From: Tomocerus qinae
Taxonomy: Eukaryota > Arthropoda > Collembola > Entomobryomorpha > Tomoceridae
Length of the DNA: 64,000 nt
NCBI GenBank assembly: GCA_020055645.1
Contig: CM034546.1
Coordinates: forward strand, 95,790,001-95,854,000
Direction: 5' to 3'
Under the pieces are notes generated by a model. That model was not told the origin of the DNA. It was given only the letters and a program-made list of their open reading frames with translations, and did not search any database. Every line of letters begins with the position of its first letter. Within the stretch, counting starts at the first letter, position 1. Below are positions 41,901-56,900 of the stretch, piece after piece. A program made the translations under genes and the position numbers.

Positions 41901-44900
41901 TGTTTGTATATTCAAGCCAAGTCTCTCTAATTCATTTTTCATTGTTTTTCTAACTCAAAGGATATGACGAAGATGAACTTTACTTTTTCAGCTTTGTTCA
42001 CCATTGCAGTGAATGGATATAGACGGGAAGGGAAGAATTATCTTATTACATTACAATAAGTAGTACGTAACTACTTTATGTACCTTATTACACTCTGTAG
42101 AAATACTAACCCCCACATATATAACTCAAAAAATGAACCACAATAGCAATACTTGGATGCATTTAATATTTCGTATTACTGCATATTACTTTCTGTGTCT
42201 ATACATATCGCATTGTATATCAAAAAATTTAATTTCGACAATCATCCCACCGCAACTCTCAATTACAGGTTTGGATGAGAGTATTCTATTCAAAACCCTT
42301 ACGTTGATTACAGAGAAGAATAAGATTAGAATGCTATGCTACATCTTGTCTACAATAACTTGAATACAATGCGCTATAAACACCAAAAGAACCTAAATGC
42401 CACGTTATTCCACATAATAGTTTAATGCATAGACAAAGTAAAGAGTTAATAGATTTGACTTGTGTTGCGCATATTACAATCTTGTACTTATCAATTGACG
42501 GCGATTACGAAATTGCCGTGTGCTTCACTCACCCTTCCATCATACCTATTCATGCATTGAATTATAATTCGTCAATCTAAGTAATTGTTCCAACATTTCT
42601 TTACACCCCATACTCAAATTGATCTGAGAATCCTCTGAAAAATATTTACTCTCCTCCTCTACCATTCCTTAGTGTACACTGTTGAAAAATAAATAACTAA
42701 ATTGTAATGTTTTCCTATAATTATTGTTTTCTGCGTTCTAAAAATCGTTTAGTTCATTACGGTGTAGATTCCAGTGTCAAAACGTTGTTTTTTCTACCGA
42801 AATCATTGTTTTATGTAGTGATTTGATAAGGAATATGATGTATGCCAAAATGAAATAGAAAGAACAACGTTTATCGATGCACAATACTTAAATATAGATT
42901 TAATGCACATTATTAAAGTTAGCATGCTGAAATATCTTGAATTCGTAGATTTACATTGTAGATACAAACTCAGCGATGTTAGGGCTAGTAAGTACTTACA
43001 AAATTATTATTATTATATACTACATTTGGTAGTAGCCAGAAATCGCATGAGAAAATTAGTGCGTGACGTTTATCAGTCGATTCATTAGTGAATCTTACAT
43101 ACCAAATTGTTCTGATATGCACGTGTAGTATATTATCTGAAACTAATACAAACAGATAGGTACTTCACTTACTCTGTTCAAAATCGTGCAATAACCGATA
43201 CATAACAAAAAATTTCCCTTAAGTACTAATATTACTAAATAGTATTTGCAATCTGGATTACTTTTTAAACAGAACATATAGGGAAAGTCCTCCTTCTGTC
43301 TATTTCACAGCTTTTTTGTTATAATAAATGTTATATGCATATAATTACAGTTATGTTATAAATAGTGATAACATAATATTATGTATATGCTATAATGATA
43401 AGGATTAATAAATTGAATTTTTTGCACTATGTAGGTACTCTTAGACATGGCTCGTTCTTTGAAATATTTTTTATGTCTGCTACAGTGTTTTTAGCTTTCT
43501 TAATGGTCCAATTATACCATTTATGTATTTTATTCTGATAATGTTGTTAAACATACTAGTTAAATAGCAGTACTTAGGTAGTATACAGAAAAAAGTGTAA
43601 TCTACTTTTTTGGAAAGAACTGTTTAACTAAACACTCAGCTGTAAGCAGCAATGATAAAGATGGGCTTAGTGATAACGGTGGACTTTGTACGTGCGGAAC
43701 TGAGATTTTCATTCCGCTACTTGCCTTAGTAGATGAGATGATCATTTACTTCGGATTTCGCTATTTAAATGTGATTTTGTATTCAAGTAATTAATGTGAT
43801 TGACACAGTAGCAGAACAAAGCATGGAAAAAACGGATTTTCGTCAGGTACTTTTACAAAAGAGCAAGAAATGGGTTACAAAATATTAAACACTACATCTA
43901 ACAGGCTGACAATTAACGTTAAATGCAAAGTACCGATAAAATTATTTACGTTATGCCCTCATGACTTCTATTCCAGTAGGTCTCTAAGTACAAGTACATT
44001 ACACAGCAGAATCTGTTTGTACACGGAAACCAAAGTTAATTCTGCAGCTTAAATATATTTAAAAAATCGTAAATTTTTAATAGTTTAGCTTAGGCAGTAA
44101 ATAAAGTACCTGTGTACATTACATAACGTGTAAATTGTAAATAGAAGAATGCGCGATGAATTGCGTTATAGCATAAATACACTCTGATACTATTCGTAAT
44201 TTTATCTCATGTATGTTAATGTTAAGTATGCAAAAAATGTTTTATGAATCTATTTCATTACACTATTCTCCTTGTCCTATTGCCGTATTAAGTCGCTACA
44301 TTTTCCTCATTCTATAAACTTAAGACAGTGAGAGGCATAATATTCCATCTCACTCAGGTCTGCTATCAAAGTGATCCTTAATGATAAGCAGAATATTCTA
44401 GCAAGATAGTCATTGTTTGTATACAGAATTTTATTACTCTTGCAGAAATCTGTTCTTAATTCCTGTTGATTAGTTCAGCAAGCATTTATACAGTCTTTAA
44501 CTCACACTGATGTAATATTGCAACAGAAAGTCCTTGCTTGAAACCAAGGCGAAACTCCCACACCTCTATACTCGTAAATAAATATATTGCACTATATAGC
44601 ATACACATTACTATAATGCTATCAATGAAGGAAATACTATAATTTCACTCTCAGTAGTATAAGAACACATTAAGCATAATATATTATAAACAAAATCATG
44701 GCCAGTGCATGTAATTTATTTTTCTGTTGTCTTGTGTGTATCTACAGCCTGTCAGTATTCACAACAGCAAATCAGCAAGTTTCCTATCTATGGAAATCAT
44801 GAGAAAATTTATTGTGACACAATCAAAACTAAACCAGGTTGGTTTCTATTGTTGCAAGTGCAAAGCAGAGGGCTATCTAAAGATGTATATAAGCACAAAC

Positions 44901-47900
44901 AACACGCAAGTAATAAATATATAATAGAGTGAATACAAAGCTATTACTTTACCATACATTCTATATGGTATTAACCATCTGCTCGTACCTTTTGCACTAT
45001 TAATAATTACGCAGACAATAATGTTTATCTGGTGAGTGATCTGTTCCCTCCACTTTATTCTGCAGTTGAACATGACAGGTTATGTTATTTTACTATCCCA
45101 TACAGGCTACTTAAAACCAACCTTCTTTTGTTACTCCTTGACTTAACTCAAGTTGATTTGAACATTCAAAGCCAAGGGAGAAATAGAAATCCAGTTTTTG
45201 CCAACTTTACCTTAACGAAACTTTAGGGAAAAAATTCACAAACACTACGCATACAGAAATGTATCAGGGAGCCACTATCTATTTAATATATCTTAGACCA
45301 TGTGGAATACTGTATTTATTATCTGTATTTCCTTCTCCTGCCATTACAATACCTTTATTATTAAATATATTTCATTATACTATCCTATGTAAGTCATTAA
45401 TTTGAATGGTAATAATGCAAAAGGTTACGTTAGGCCAGGCGGGGTTTGTGTCTGTACACGTCAATTACATTAAAAAGAGTATCTTCTACCTTATTGCATT
45501 TTTAAAGCTTTAATCTCAGCACTCTTTACTGTCCAGAAGCCTAATCTGTTCTAAAATACAATACAGTACCCTTTCGCAAGTAAACATCCAACATTTATGG
45601 TAGCCAAAGGCCAACTGGTGCTATGTTAATGTAATATTGAAACTTTCAGTTTGATTACGACAAGTTAAGGATTACTTTTTCAGGAAACCTCTTGTCAGCC
45701 CTAAATAGCATTTTATTTCACTTGGAGACAAATGCAAACGTCTACCTGCATTGCAGAAGAATAGAAAAAAATAAAGAACAAGTGCCCACATAATGGCACT
45801 CATACATAAAAGTGTGGCCACCAGCCCAACACTCTCCCGTTCTTCTTTTTCACACATATATCTCTCTGTCTGCCTGCAGAACACGTACAGACCAATTCAC
45901 TGTGCATTAAATATTAAATACAGACCAGTCCATTTGATTCAGCTTTAGATATACACTTTTGTGTCTCTTGTGTACATATACTCCAGCCTCACGTATGTAA
46001 AAAATACATCAGAGATAATAAAGGTTTGGCTTGGCTTCACTATGTCAAGTTTTTTAGCATCTGACAAGTGAGAGTCATTATCAACGGCGGCCATGCGTGG
46101 GTGTAATGTTTGAAGAGAACATCGCAAAAACTACACAAGAATATTATCGTCAAACTGTACTACTAAATATGCATTTACTCTCTGTAACTTTTATCTTCAA
46201 TTGTCTGCTTTGCTTCGTTTGCTTTGCTTTGCCTATTATTTCCCTAGAACCCTCTTCCCATTCGACCTTTATTATCCACAATAGCTTTTTCACTCATTTC
46301 CAATTTAATGTGGCTATACAAGTTTCTTACCAGCTGACCGATCTGTATGAGACCACACAGGACAAAGCCAAGGTTATCATTAAGACTTATTTTATTCCAA
46401 AATTACCAAGTTCAAATCACAATGTCATTTTGTCATTACAAATTAATCGTACTTACAATTTAATACTAGCTGCGCAGTTCTGATCATCAATTTATCTATT
46501 ATTAATTTATTCTAAAACTTTAATTTTGGTCGTCTTATTTTTTGGAATGGATTTATAATAAAATAATTCGGGAGGTTTTCTCTATTCAGAAATAAAAATA
46601 TTAATCATCTGTTGAAATGACTAAAAAGGAGAATAAAAACTCGCCACAGGTAGATAACTACTGCTTTGGTATTATTTATATAAGATTGACTATGTCAAAC
46701 GTAGTATCTTGGTAGTAAAGCTCGTTAAACTTACATTTCCTTGTAGCACACAAAAACACAGTGATGAGCCATGTCTTTATACTTGGTACATTTCTTCATA
46801 CATGTAAGATAGAATCTCATGCCTTTATTAAAAGCAACCAAAATATTTTCGTCGTATTGTCTGTACACGAAAACACTTGGTGTTCATATGTTTATATCAT
46901 ATCGCATTATTCATGGTATCTGATTACTATTATAAGCCAATTTCACTGTTATAGAACTTATTGTATTCAAAACAGAACCTCATCTACCAAGTAAGAACGT
47001 AGTGGTCGTATATTATCACAATTATGATATGACTTGTTCATATTTTTCCCACAGAGCAAGGAACTGAGCCCTTTCACCTCGGGTGGGTCATTTTAAGAAA
47101 CAGATAAATAGTTGAACCACCTTATCACATCATTATACAATCACAATATCGTGTCTTACCGTTTCACAATTTTGAGCTCTGATACAATGTTTGAATGAAT
47201 CCACCTCAACTACTTAACTATGAATTCTATTGCAAATAATTTCACGGCAATTGTTTGAAAATTTGAATGTTTTAGTGAATAAAAGTTACTATTGTCTCCT
47301 GTTTCGGAGCGGAAACATTTTAGGCGTGATTAGCAAGCAAGTAATTGTAAGTCAATACCATCAGTCGTCATTGTCATTGAACGTGTCATCACTTAACAAC
47401 CATTAACATTGAGTATTCGTTCACAATGGATATATTATGTTAATTAGCCCTGTCTAAATGTATACATTGTAGATAAATGTAATGACACGATATACTAAAA
47501 GTGTCTGTATGTTTATAAGTGCCTAAAATGTAAGTAATGAGAGTGTTGATAAACAAAGAGTATTGGGGATTACCTATATTAACCAGTTTGACTCCATCAG
47601 AGGAAATGGCATCCAAAGCTCGTGACACATTCTCCAACATTTGATGTTGGTTGAGAGGTTTATGAATTTTTCGCAGAGTTCTTTTCTGCAAGGCTTCGAC
47701 GAGTGCAATAAGACGTGTGCCGTCACACAGATCTGTGCTCAAATCATGCACCGACAGTCCCAAAGGTCGTAAATGCTCATTGACCCAGTTGCGAAAGGTG
47801 TGCGCCTGGATTTCAATCCAGAGGTCTTCGTTCCCTTTGATTTGCATCCCTTTCGCCGCATGGCCTTCCGGACTTCGTGCCAATAGACCAACCTGTTCAT

Positions 47901-50900
47901 AAAAATCAACAAGTCATAACTACAATGCATTTTACAATCATGTCTCTTTGATACAGACTATACCTAGTAGGTATATCTAAAAAGTCATAAATTGATTCAT
48001 TTCTGGCATAGCACTATTGATATTAGCACATTGTAGATATACACGCACCGTACCTTAAATAAGAATGTTTACATTTACCAAAATCCAAAACCAATCAATT
48101 TCGTGTTATGAACTATCCTACGATAATCCATCCATATAAGATCACTTTCTTCATTTCAGATATACACGTTTTCATATGGAACAAGACAGTTTACATCATA
48201 ACAGAATTACATTCACTAGTTTGCCTACTAAACTGAGAAGTAATACACCTTGTTCTTGCTTATTATCACTTACTGTATAAGTGTAAAGTTTTTCTATTCA
48301 CCATTCAATCCATATCACATCAGTCATGCTCGCAGTAATCAGTTCAATGAAATGAAAAGCGAAAACTTTGCCATATCCCAATCCAATCATGCCATTTTTC
48401 AATACAATACTCTTCGTGGGGCTAACATATTTTCTTTCTTGATGCAATGCTGTTGTGTACAGGATCCATACAAGTCTCATGTAAGCAAGCAACAAAAGAC
48501 AAAAACACAAAAGCATAAATCCAAAATACAACAAAGATTCAATTCAATAATGTTATTAACCACAGCGTATTTATGAGATAGTTAACTAGCATATCTATCT
48601 GCAGGTGATTGGATTACCTAGTTAATCATTTAGAGTGTAAAAACTTCCTTCCTAACAACAATCTACTTATTTATGATGAAAGACACAGTCGAACTGATTG
48701 ATAGCTGATTCATGATATGATGAGTGTGCTATTTTTAACTTTGTTAGATCATAAAAGAATCCTTTCTCTTCCAACAACTGATCATACTATTTAAGTTTGC
48801 GAGTTTATTTTGTAATACACTGCTACTCAGCATTCCAAACGAACATGCAACATAATGTGTACACAATATGCAATAATCCCTTATTTAACAGTCTAGGATT
48901 ACGTATTTTTGTTTCCGTCCCTCTTGCTATCGATACAAAACATACAGAGAAGAATCCCAAATAATCTGATGTAATATTACATTTTGTTTATAAAGAGCCC
49001 CACCATTTGAATAGTCAAGTTTTAGATTTAGCAATAAAAATTTCTACGTCTATTCAAGCGTTACGTTATAATATTTATTTAGGATGCCTATACACGGATT
49101 AAATCTACCCACTGGGCTTATGTCCACATGTCATATTGGCATTCAAAACATTTCCTTACAGATTGCGGTAGTAATGCTCACATACTTTTACTCGAGTGGT
49201 AATCCACAGAATAATTAGTTTTGTAGACAAGAGATCATGTAAGGTCGTTATTTTTCAAGGTGCATGAAGACCGCAGACGGTTTGGAAATCATATTTACAA
49301 AATGAACTACTAATGGTCAAATAAATATTTTACTGTACAAATACATTATAGCTTAGAGTTTCAATGAGATTCTTTGTCTTAACGGATAATGCACAAGTCT
49401 AGTACTACAATGCTACTGGTATCAATATTTGGTATCTCTTTACAATTATTGCTTCCTATATTTAAAGCTGAAGATACCCTTCTACTTATACTTGGTTGTT
49501 ATTTATGCACTCCTTAAGGAAAAGGTTAGGCAAGTAATAAATGATTTGTTTTAGCTACCACTTTGCAAATACGCGATAAGTTATGGGAGAAGGGAAGAAG
49601 AGATAAATGCAAATATTTCGCATCACGTCCGAAACTGCCTTGGATTTTTTATTACACCTGAGCAATAACGTGTTTGCTCATTGTCAGTTACCGACTACCG
49701 ACAGTAAACATAACGTGCAAAAATCAGATAGCTAATGTTTGTGCTCCAAGCTAATTTGCAATTTTACATGCGACATGATACGGTAGAAGCAAAGAAAATC
49801 ATTTTAGATACGTAAGTGCATACCGATAGGTAGATTGTGTGTACTTACTGTCATGAGACAATAGAATTACATTATTTCTGCGTAGGTACTATAAAAGTAA
49901 TAATAATTATACATGTTTAGCAGTTAACACAAGTCTATTAAAGTGGTTTCAGAAGAATGCGCATAAGTACAAGTGACAGAGGCAACTCATCACTATATGG
50001 TGCCAATGGAAAGGAGAAACAGACAGAATCCCTGAACTCCGCCACCACAACATTCACATCACATCTCCTAGATCATTCATATCACAATCAGCAAAAGAAA
50101 CCATTTTAAATACCAGCACAGCGTCTCATCATTCATCCTTATCTCATTTAATAACCTTAACATTTGGTCTTGAATACATCACTCAAGTACATGCCACATT
50201 CCTACAAAGCACTTTGAAATCCTTCCAATACCATTATCCTTTCAATTACATTCAAATCAGCTTCATATTTTCCTGGAATTAAATCTTTTATTTGCCATTA
50301 AGAAGTGCATTGGATTCTCACAGGTATTTCCCATGCACGGAAATAGAAAAATACAACGCAAAATGCAATGCATCATTTTGATCATCTTGCAATCATTTCC
50401 TCTCCAGGTGATATTAGTATTTTTGTAGTGGATATTATTTGCCAATAGTAGTGTGTGATGAAAAATAAAAACTACAGCCACATGCAGCTATCTATAGTGA
50501 ATGTAATGCAATAAACTGTGAGCAGTACCAAAACTCATTGTGATGTACAATTATTATGACTAGACGATGGTATTCCCTTGCCTTCTCAAATTAGATATGC
50601 ATTAGCCTCACAGTGAACAATTGTTGCGAAATATATCTACACATGCTAAGCTTTAAATCTACTGGACTCACATTACATAAACAATTTTTTTGCATCCATT
50701 AAAGGAAATTTTCTTTGGTAGTCTGATATATTATTACAGTTAGCACAAATAAAGCCTTTTATAGACACCTAAAACTGTTGCCAATATTGGGTAAAGTAAT
50801 TGTTATCCGTTTTCATATACTTTTAAGGAATACCAAATGAAATGGTAGTACGCAGTAGATTTATCTTACACTCGGTCCACATTCTTTCTCTGCATTTTAG

Positions 50901-53900
50901 CTAATGAGAAGATAATTGGAAATATTATGTCATTCTTACGCTACAGGACATCCATACATTAACTGTAAGTGATATATCTGATTCGAGTAATTTAGTTTCA
51001 ATTTTCCTGAGAATGTAGACCAAGACTTTTTACAGCCAAAAGGACCATAATAGAATATAAAAGTTAAACTGAATCTCATCCAATCAGTTTCGCATGCCAG
51101 AATGCCCTGTGTAAATCGACCTGCATAGATATGTTACATAATGTATACCAAAGAAGTTTTGATTGTATAATATCAATTATAGTAAAATATTTAATTGACA
51201 GCATGAACTATTGTACATTACTATTTACTGCATACAAGTACAATGGGGTACAACAACAAAGATGAGTTGAAAAGACATAAAAAAGAAATATGGAAAATCC
51301 AGCAAAAAGTAGATGCATTACTCAAAGACTTATTAATGCAGTCTTATAGATTTTTTTCCATTGATAGCCCATAGCGTCATCGTGTCGTGATAGAAAAGTT
51401 GTTAACACGTTTCAATAAGCTGATAAAAACAAACAATATAATAATTATAAATCGGTAAGCTGTGTTGTATTTAGCTGTCAAGTCAAAATGAGGCTGGAGG
51501 AGACAACGTGTAGTCTTATGTTGTACATTGAATCGATTTGTGGCATTTGACATTGAGGCATCTTTAACAATTTGAGCTATCTGGTATGAAATCATGATTC
51601 ATGACTCGGACTTGACTTTAACTGGCTACCACAGCCGGACAAGATAGTCTCCTTTAGATTTTAACAAGACAGAGAGCGATACTCGATTTGAGTTTTGTTT
51701 GGCAGATTGGTTGAATGCGCAGTTGTTGGTTATAAATATCTACATTATTATGCATCTGTTTATTATGCGAAGCTGTGTTAACATTGAAATGGAAAATGCT
51801 GATCAACGGTCCAAGTTTAGTCGTGGGCTGAGGGTCACCTACAACACAACTTAGCACTCACTCACACTGCCACACAAAAATACAATGCAAAAACGAAAGA
51901 CAAATCACACAGCAGTTCATAATCGATAATGCCTCTAAGCATGTACGTAATTTTGATTTACATGAGTAAGACTCCCTTTTTTACCAACTCATCGCAGAGA
52001 GGAAAAGAAACGTCATATCTCATAGACTTGTCTTTTCCACGATGACATTACATAAAGAATGTACAATGCCAAAGTCTCCTCTACTACAAGAGTTACTATT
52101 AAAAGTAAGCCGATGAGATGGGATAGCGATACGATAAGATATCAAATGTCCATTTGCCTTTTCCTAATTTGTACTGTGGAATGACCTATTCGATTATTCA
52201 TGTCCGAACCAACTTCCTTGCATTGTGCAACTTTGACTACATGTCAAGACAGAGCTAGTAACTGACAGAAAACGAAACATGTGCATCAATATAATTATAT
52301 ATCTTGAGCCAAATACTAGTTCTGATACATTATATAGTAGCTATCTGTACTCTGCTAATTGTAACAACATTCACTATACAGAACTCTCGATTTCTTGTGC
52401 TGGCCCTTTGATATATATTGAAATATAATATCTTCATATTATATAACGATAAGAAATAAGAGTGAAATATTGTACTATTATGTTACAGTATGGTCATCCA
52501 AAGTCAATCATAGATACACTGGCACGTACATACGTAGGCACTCTTGGCTAAATATTATTATGCATGTATTCTAATGCTACATTACTTCACCCATTACTCC
52601 ACTCTCTGTACGGCTAACGTTGCATGAATACTTACATGAAAATCAAACCAGTAGGTTAGTAAGTATGTCAGTTTGCCTTTGCTGTCGGCAATGGGAAGCC
52701 CTTATTTGGACACGGACAATCATGGACATGAGGGGAAGAGAATAACTAACAACTTTAGACAAAATATTTGACTACACTTACCTTGCTTTACCTACCCCTT
52801 TTCAAAACGGAACAAAGATATCACATAATCAACTACAAATACCTTACAGACTATTTTATCCTCATCATTTTCAAAATATCATTCTCTGCCACTCTGAAAG
52901 TATGACTACGAGCAGTTTGCGAAAGCGAATATGGTTTAACCCGAAAATGAAGAATTTCCATCATTTACTTTACCAGATATGTCAATGCTTTATGTTCTTT
53001 GTTAAAAAATCAATCCTTTTAAAATAGCCGTATGATCCAAAATAGATTCAATGGCTTTAAAAGTATTTAAGACTGCAATAGAAGTGAAGTTTTATGTTAT
53101 GCAACCAAAATGACATTAAAATGTTCAATTCATAGGAATAGTAATCTTAGTTATGTGTTTGCGTTATTATGTTAAATGAAATTGCTCCAAGAAAGTGCTA
53201 GATGTTTCTTGCCATATATTTCTCAGTAGCATTTTGATGAAATTAAACAAGCGACAATGATGACAGTATAGTGAAGGCAGATCTATGAATAACACAGCAG
53301 AGTTGCTTCTGTCACGTATTTTTCTTTGATGGTAACGATGCAATTACAAAATTAAACTGTTGCCAGAGCCAGTGCCATTACAAGTGAGGATTGTAGTGAA
53401 CAAAAGATGAAAATTCAAGTCCAATTCAATCGTGATGCAATTTTTCTCTGTTAGGGAGACGTTGTTGTAGATGTAGTAGTGTACCTAAGTTTTATTATGT
53501 GCAATTCTGTACTCTTAATTGACAAAGCTGAACAAGCTTGGACATAATTATGTTACTATACTTGTAACACTACATTTGGAGTACTTTATATCATAAGAGA
53601 ATATCTCTAGTGAAATTATGTAGACAATCATAGAGACGACATATATCAAAAGGCTTTTTATCGTCATGCTGTACTACAAGACAGCTGGGCATACCTATGT
53701 AATTTAATTGAATTAGCACGTGCAACAAGTAATGAAAATAGATTTACACAGCATGCTCTTTCAAAATGAAAAAGTATTGATTACCACTGCAAATGCACCC
53801 TACCTGAGTGAATAGATTTCTACACTGCGATTCTTTTAATTATGATCTCAATCTCTCCAGGCGATATTTAAATGACGAGTCTAATCATTAATTGTTCAGC

Positions 53901-56900
53901 AAACACGTAATCAATTCCATTAGACAGCAGAGTCATGATAGTTTAATGAAGCCAAGCTGAGACAAAAATCTCTCCGGAAGAAAAAGAGTTGTTGATAAGT
54001 TGTAGTGATTGTGTTACTTAGCTCAGTGCCAATTTTCTTACCTATTTGGGTTGTTTGATTTGATTTAATGTTCATAATAAATATTTTCTTGATTAAACTA
54101 TTGCATAAGACTACATTTTCACACATCCAATCAAAATTGGGACCAAATATCCATTTCTCAATCCGTGTAACAAATACCATAGTAGAAACTCGAGAACAAG
54201 TATAGCAATAATAATCATGCCGAATAACATTAACCCAATCTAAACTAAGTTGCAATTTTCAGCAAGATTCCACAAGATTCTCATATCCGATTGTTGTAAA
54301 GATGAGTCACGAAGCAAGAGCAAGGCGATATGGCAAACAGCACAATCACAACATAAAATAACACTCTCATTAAATTTCACCTTGCAGCACCATTACTAGT
54401 TGAGAATAATTATTCAGGGTTTATTTTTTGGTCCTATTGTATACTTAACATGTTGTAATACCTAAGTATAGCAGTTGCATCTCCTACTGATATGCGTTTT
54501 CCACCACACTGACACATATCGGTATTACATAAACCTATTTCACGTACAGTCATCAGGAATTTTCGATACAAGGCTTAAGTACGGGGACATCATTTACCAT
54601 ATCGTTTTTGCATTATTCAGATTGCTCCATTTTGGTTAGATAGTGCGAAACATTTTGCAACAGCAATTTGGTATTTTAATTATACTAATTTAGAATACAG
54701 AGATACACCAAAAGGTACCAATCTTCTGATTAACACGATTATTTCTAGTAAAACAAGACAAAGTAAAAGCCCACTTATTGGTTCAATTTTGTTCGGAAAA
54801 TAATTAATTAACGATTATTAGTAGATTATATCTCGTTTTAGAATACCATGTTTTATTATGAAATCTTTTAGCAGTATTTCTACTAGTAGTAGTGCTAGTC
54901 TGGAATGCAGGCTTTAGAGATAATAGTAACTAGCTCAGTAAGATTTAGCATATATTTTAACGACACGATGAGGATTCTTACCGTAGAAATCCGGTTTTCC
55001 TCCGTCCGTAACATTTCGCTCTCGTATTGTTTCATTAAATAGTTATCAGTTGGAAAATCAAATCTTCACGCAGTGAGCAGTCAACTTTAATCCTTGAGAA
55101 CATGCACTTTACTCGCCGGTCTTTTAATAAATACCTGTCTAATTACTCCGGCTTCACACCAAGCAACGACTACACTAATCTCCTGCGGTAGCAATCTAGT
55201 GTTAAAATTCTTGTATTTTAGTGCAGATAAATCCTGGGAATGTTCTTCCTCTGTAAATTCTACATATTTTATTAGGTGGAGAAGGAATGTGCTTCTCAGT
55301 GGACATAAATCTCTGAAGATGCTACTCTAAATTACATATAGGTAATAATAACAGGCTAAATTGAGCAAAAGTGAACAACAACCACTCTCACTGTGTTGAA
55401 GAAGCACATGGAAAGATAACATTTGAGTTCAGTGTCACTCTAAACTGTGTACTACATGATAACTTATTAAGACGCTCATCAAGCTAAACTGAGCTTGCGG
55501 AGCTGTTTATAATTAAAAATCCCTTTCGGTGACTGGCTAATATGTACAGGTGATTCAATTTGTAGATAATGGATGCATATGGAGAAGTGCTCCTTGTGCC
55601 TTCTATCCAGTACAGACAGCTGAGAAGAACTGAATAAAAATATTTAAAGAGGAGGCGGTGGTTGTCTCTCGACTCTCTCAGTAACATAACAATACGTAAC
55701 GTACATAGTAATCGAAAAGAATACTGCAGTACACTTACCTGAGCTCTCCCATCATCCTCCAACTTACCTGTGTGCATATTGTTACACTACATTACACTGC
55801 ATGCTAGGACATACTCTTAGTCATGTACTACAATTCATTCCAGTAGAAGGTAGTAAGTAGGTACCTATCTATTTAGTAGTACCACACGATACCCAAACAG
55901 CTCTAGCTCCATACACAACCGACTTGAAGCTATACCAGTGGGAATTCTTCATACTAGTATCTAATACACTCAAATACACCTTGCCTTATCCGACGACTTG
56001 CACACATTAAAAAACTTGGAGTTAGCTCAAGTAACTAAAAGACAGTCACTTCCACTGCTAATATGCATCGTGGGATGTATATTCATACTACTTACTATTT
56101 CATCCTACTATGTACATTCTTCCATTTAGCATTTTTACTATGGGCTCTAAATACGTAGTTAGTAGTATAGTAGAGCGATAGAGCAAAGAACTGCATGGGT
56201 TACTACAACATAAGATACATTCCGTCCATACCTGTTGCTCACAGTTAGTATATGCATGCACACAGGTAATATCATTATCTCTCCCTACGTAGTCTCCTTC
56301 CATATTGTTCCATAGGCCTCATTATTTCCCAGACAATCACATATCAACCCTTGTACTTTTTCATTTGCATATTATTCTCAATTGCATTATAACACATTAG
56401 CATACTATTTAGCATGATCGTATATTCCATGCGTTGTCCTATAATATGCATCATAGAGTATTGAAAGTACTTTTTGAATGCACTATGACTTCACTATCTG
56501 CAGGAATTCCCTGTAAAATACACCTTTATTGTTATACAATGCCCATTTTTACATACTTGTGCCAAGCCATATACACATGCGAGCAAGCTACACTCACTGC
56601 ATACACAATGCTGAGATTATGTAAATGCTATGTGCTTATTTAGCTTGCATTTCATTATTCCATTCTCCATGTAGGTAGTTCTGTGGTTCTGTGCTATATA
56701 AAATACTATTATGCCAAAGCAGTTAAATCAAACCTAAATAACATCCTATAGTCAAAGGACAATAGCTACACATCATGAGTCAACGCAGTATATATGCAAC
56801 CAAACGCAGCCGTCAGTCATTTACCATTTTCCAACGTATAACTCAAACCAAATTGGATTGTTGTTGTGTATAGGACTTTTACGCATGCAGCAGTCTAGGC

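Noticed and set aside
46097..46483. 128-codon plus-strand open frame inside a filamin intron
   Set aside because: It begins at GTG, has random-looking hydrophobic composition, no domain, and no splice-compatible neighbours. Frames of this length are expected occasionally in 64 kb of AT-rich DNA.
48250..48576. 108-codon plus-strand open frame with a Lys/Gln-rich end
   Set aside because: The KQQKTKTQKHKSK stretch comes from a simple A-rich tract. No homology or splice evidence.
53920..54255. 111-codon minus-strand open frame
   Set aside because: No recognisable motif and no phase-compatible link to filamin exons. Composition resembles intronic DNA.
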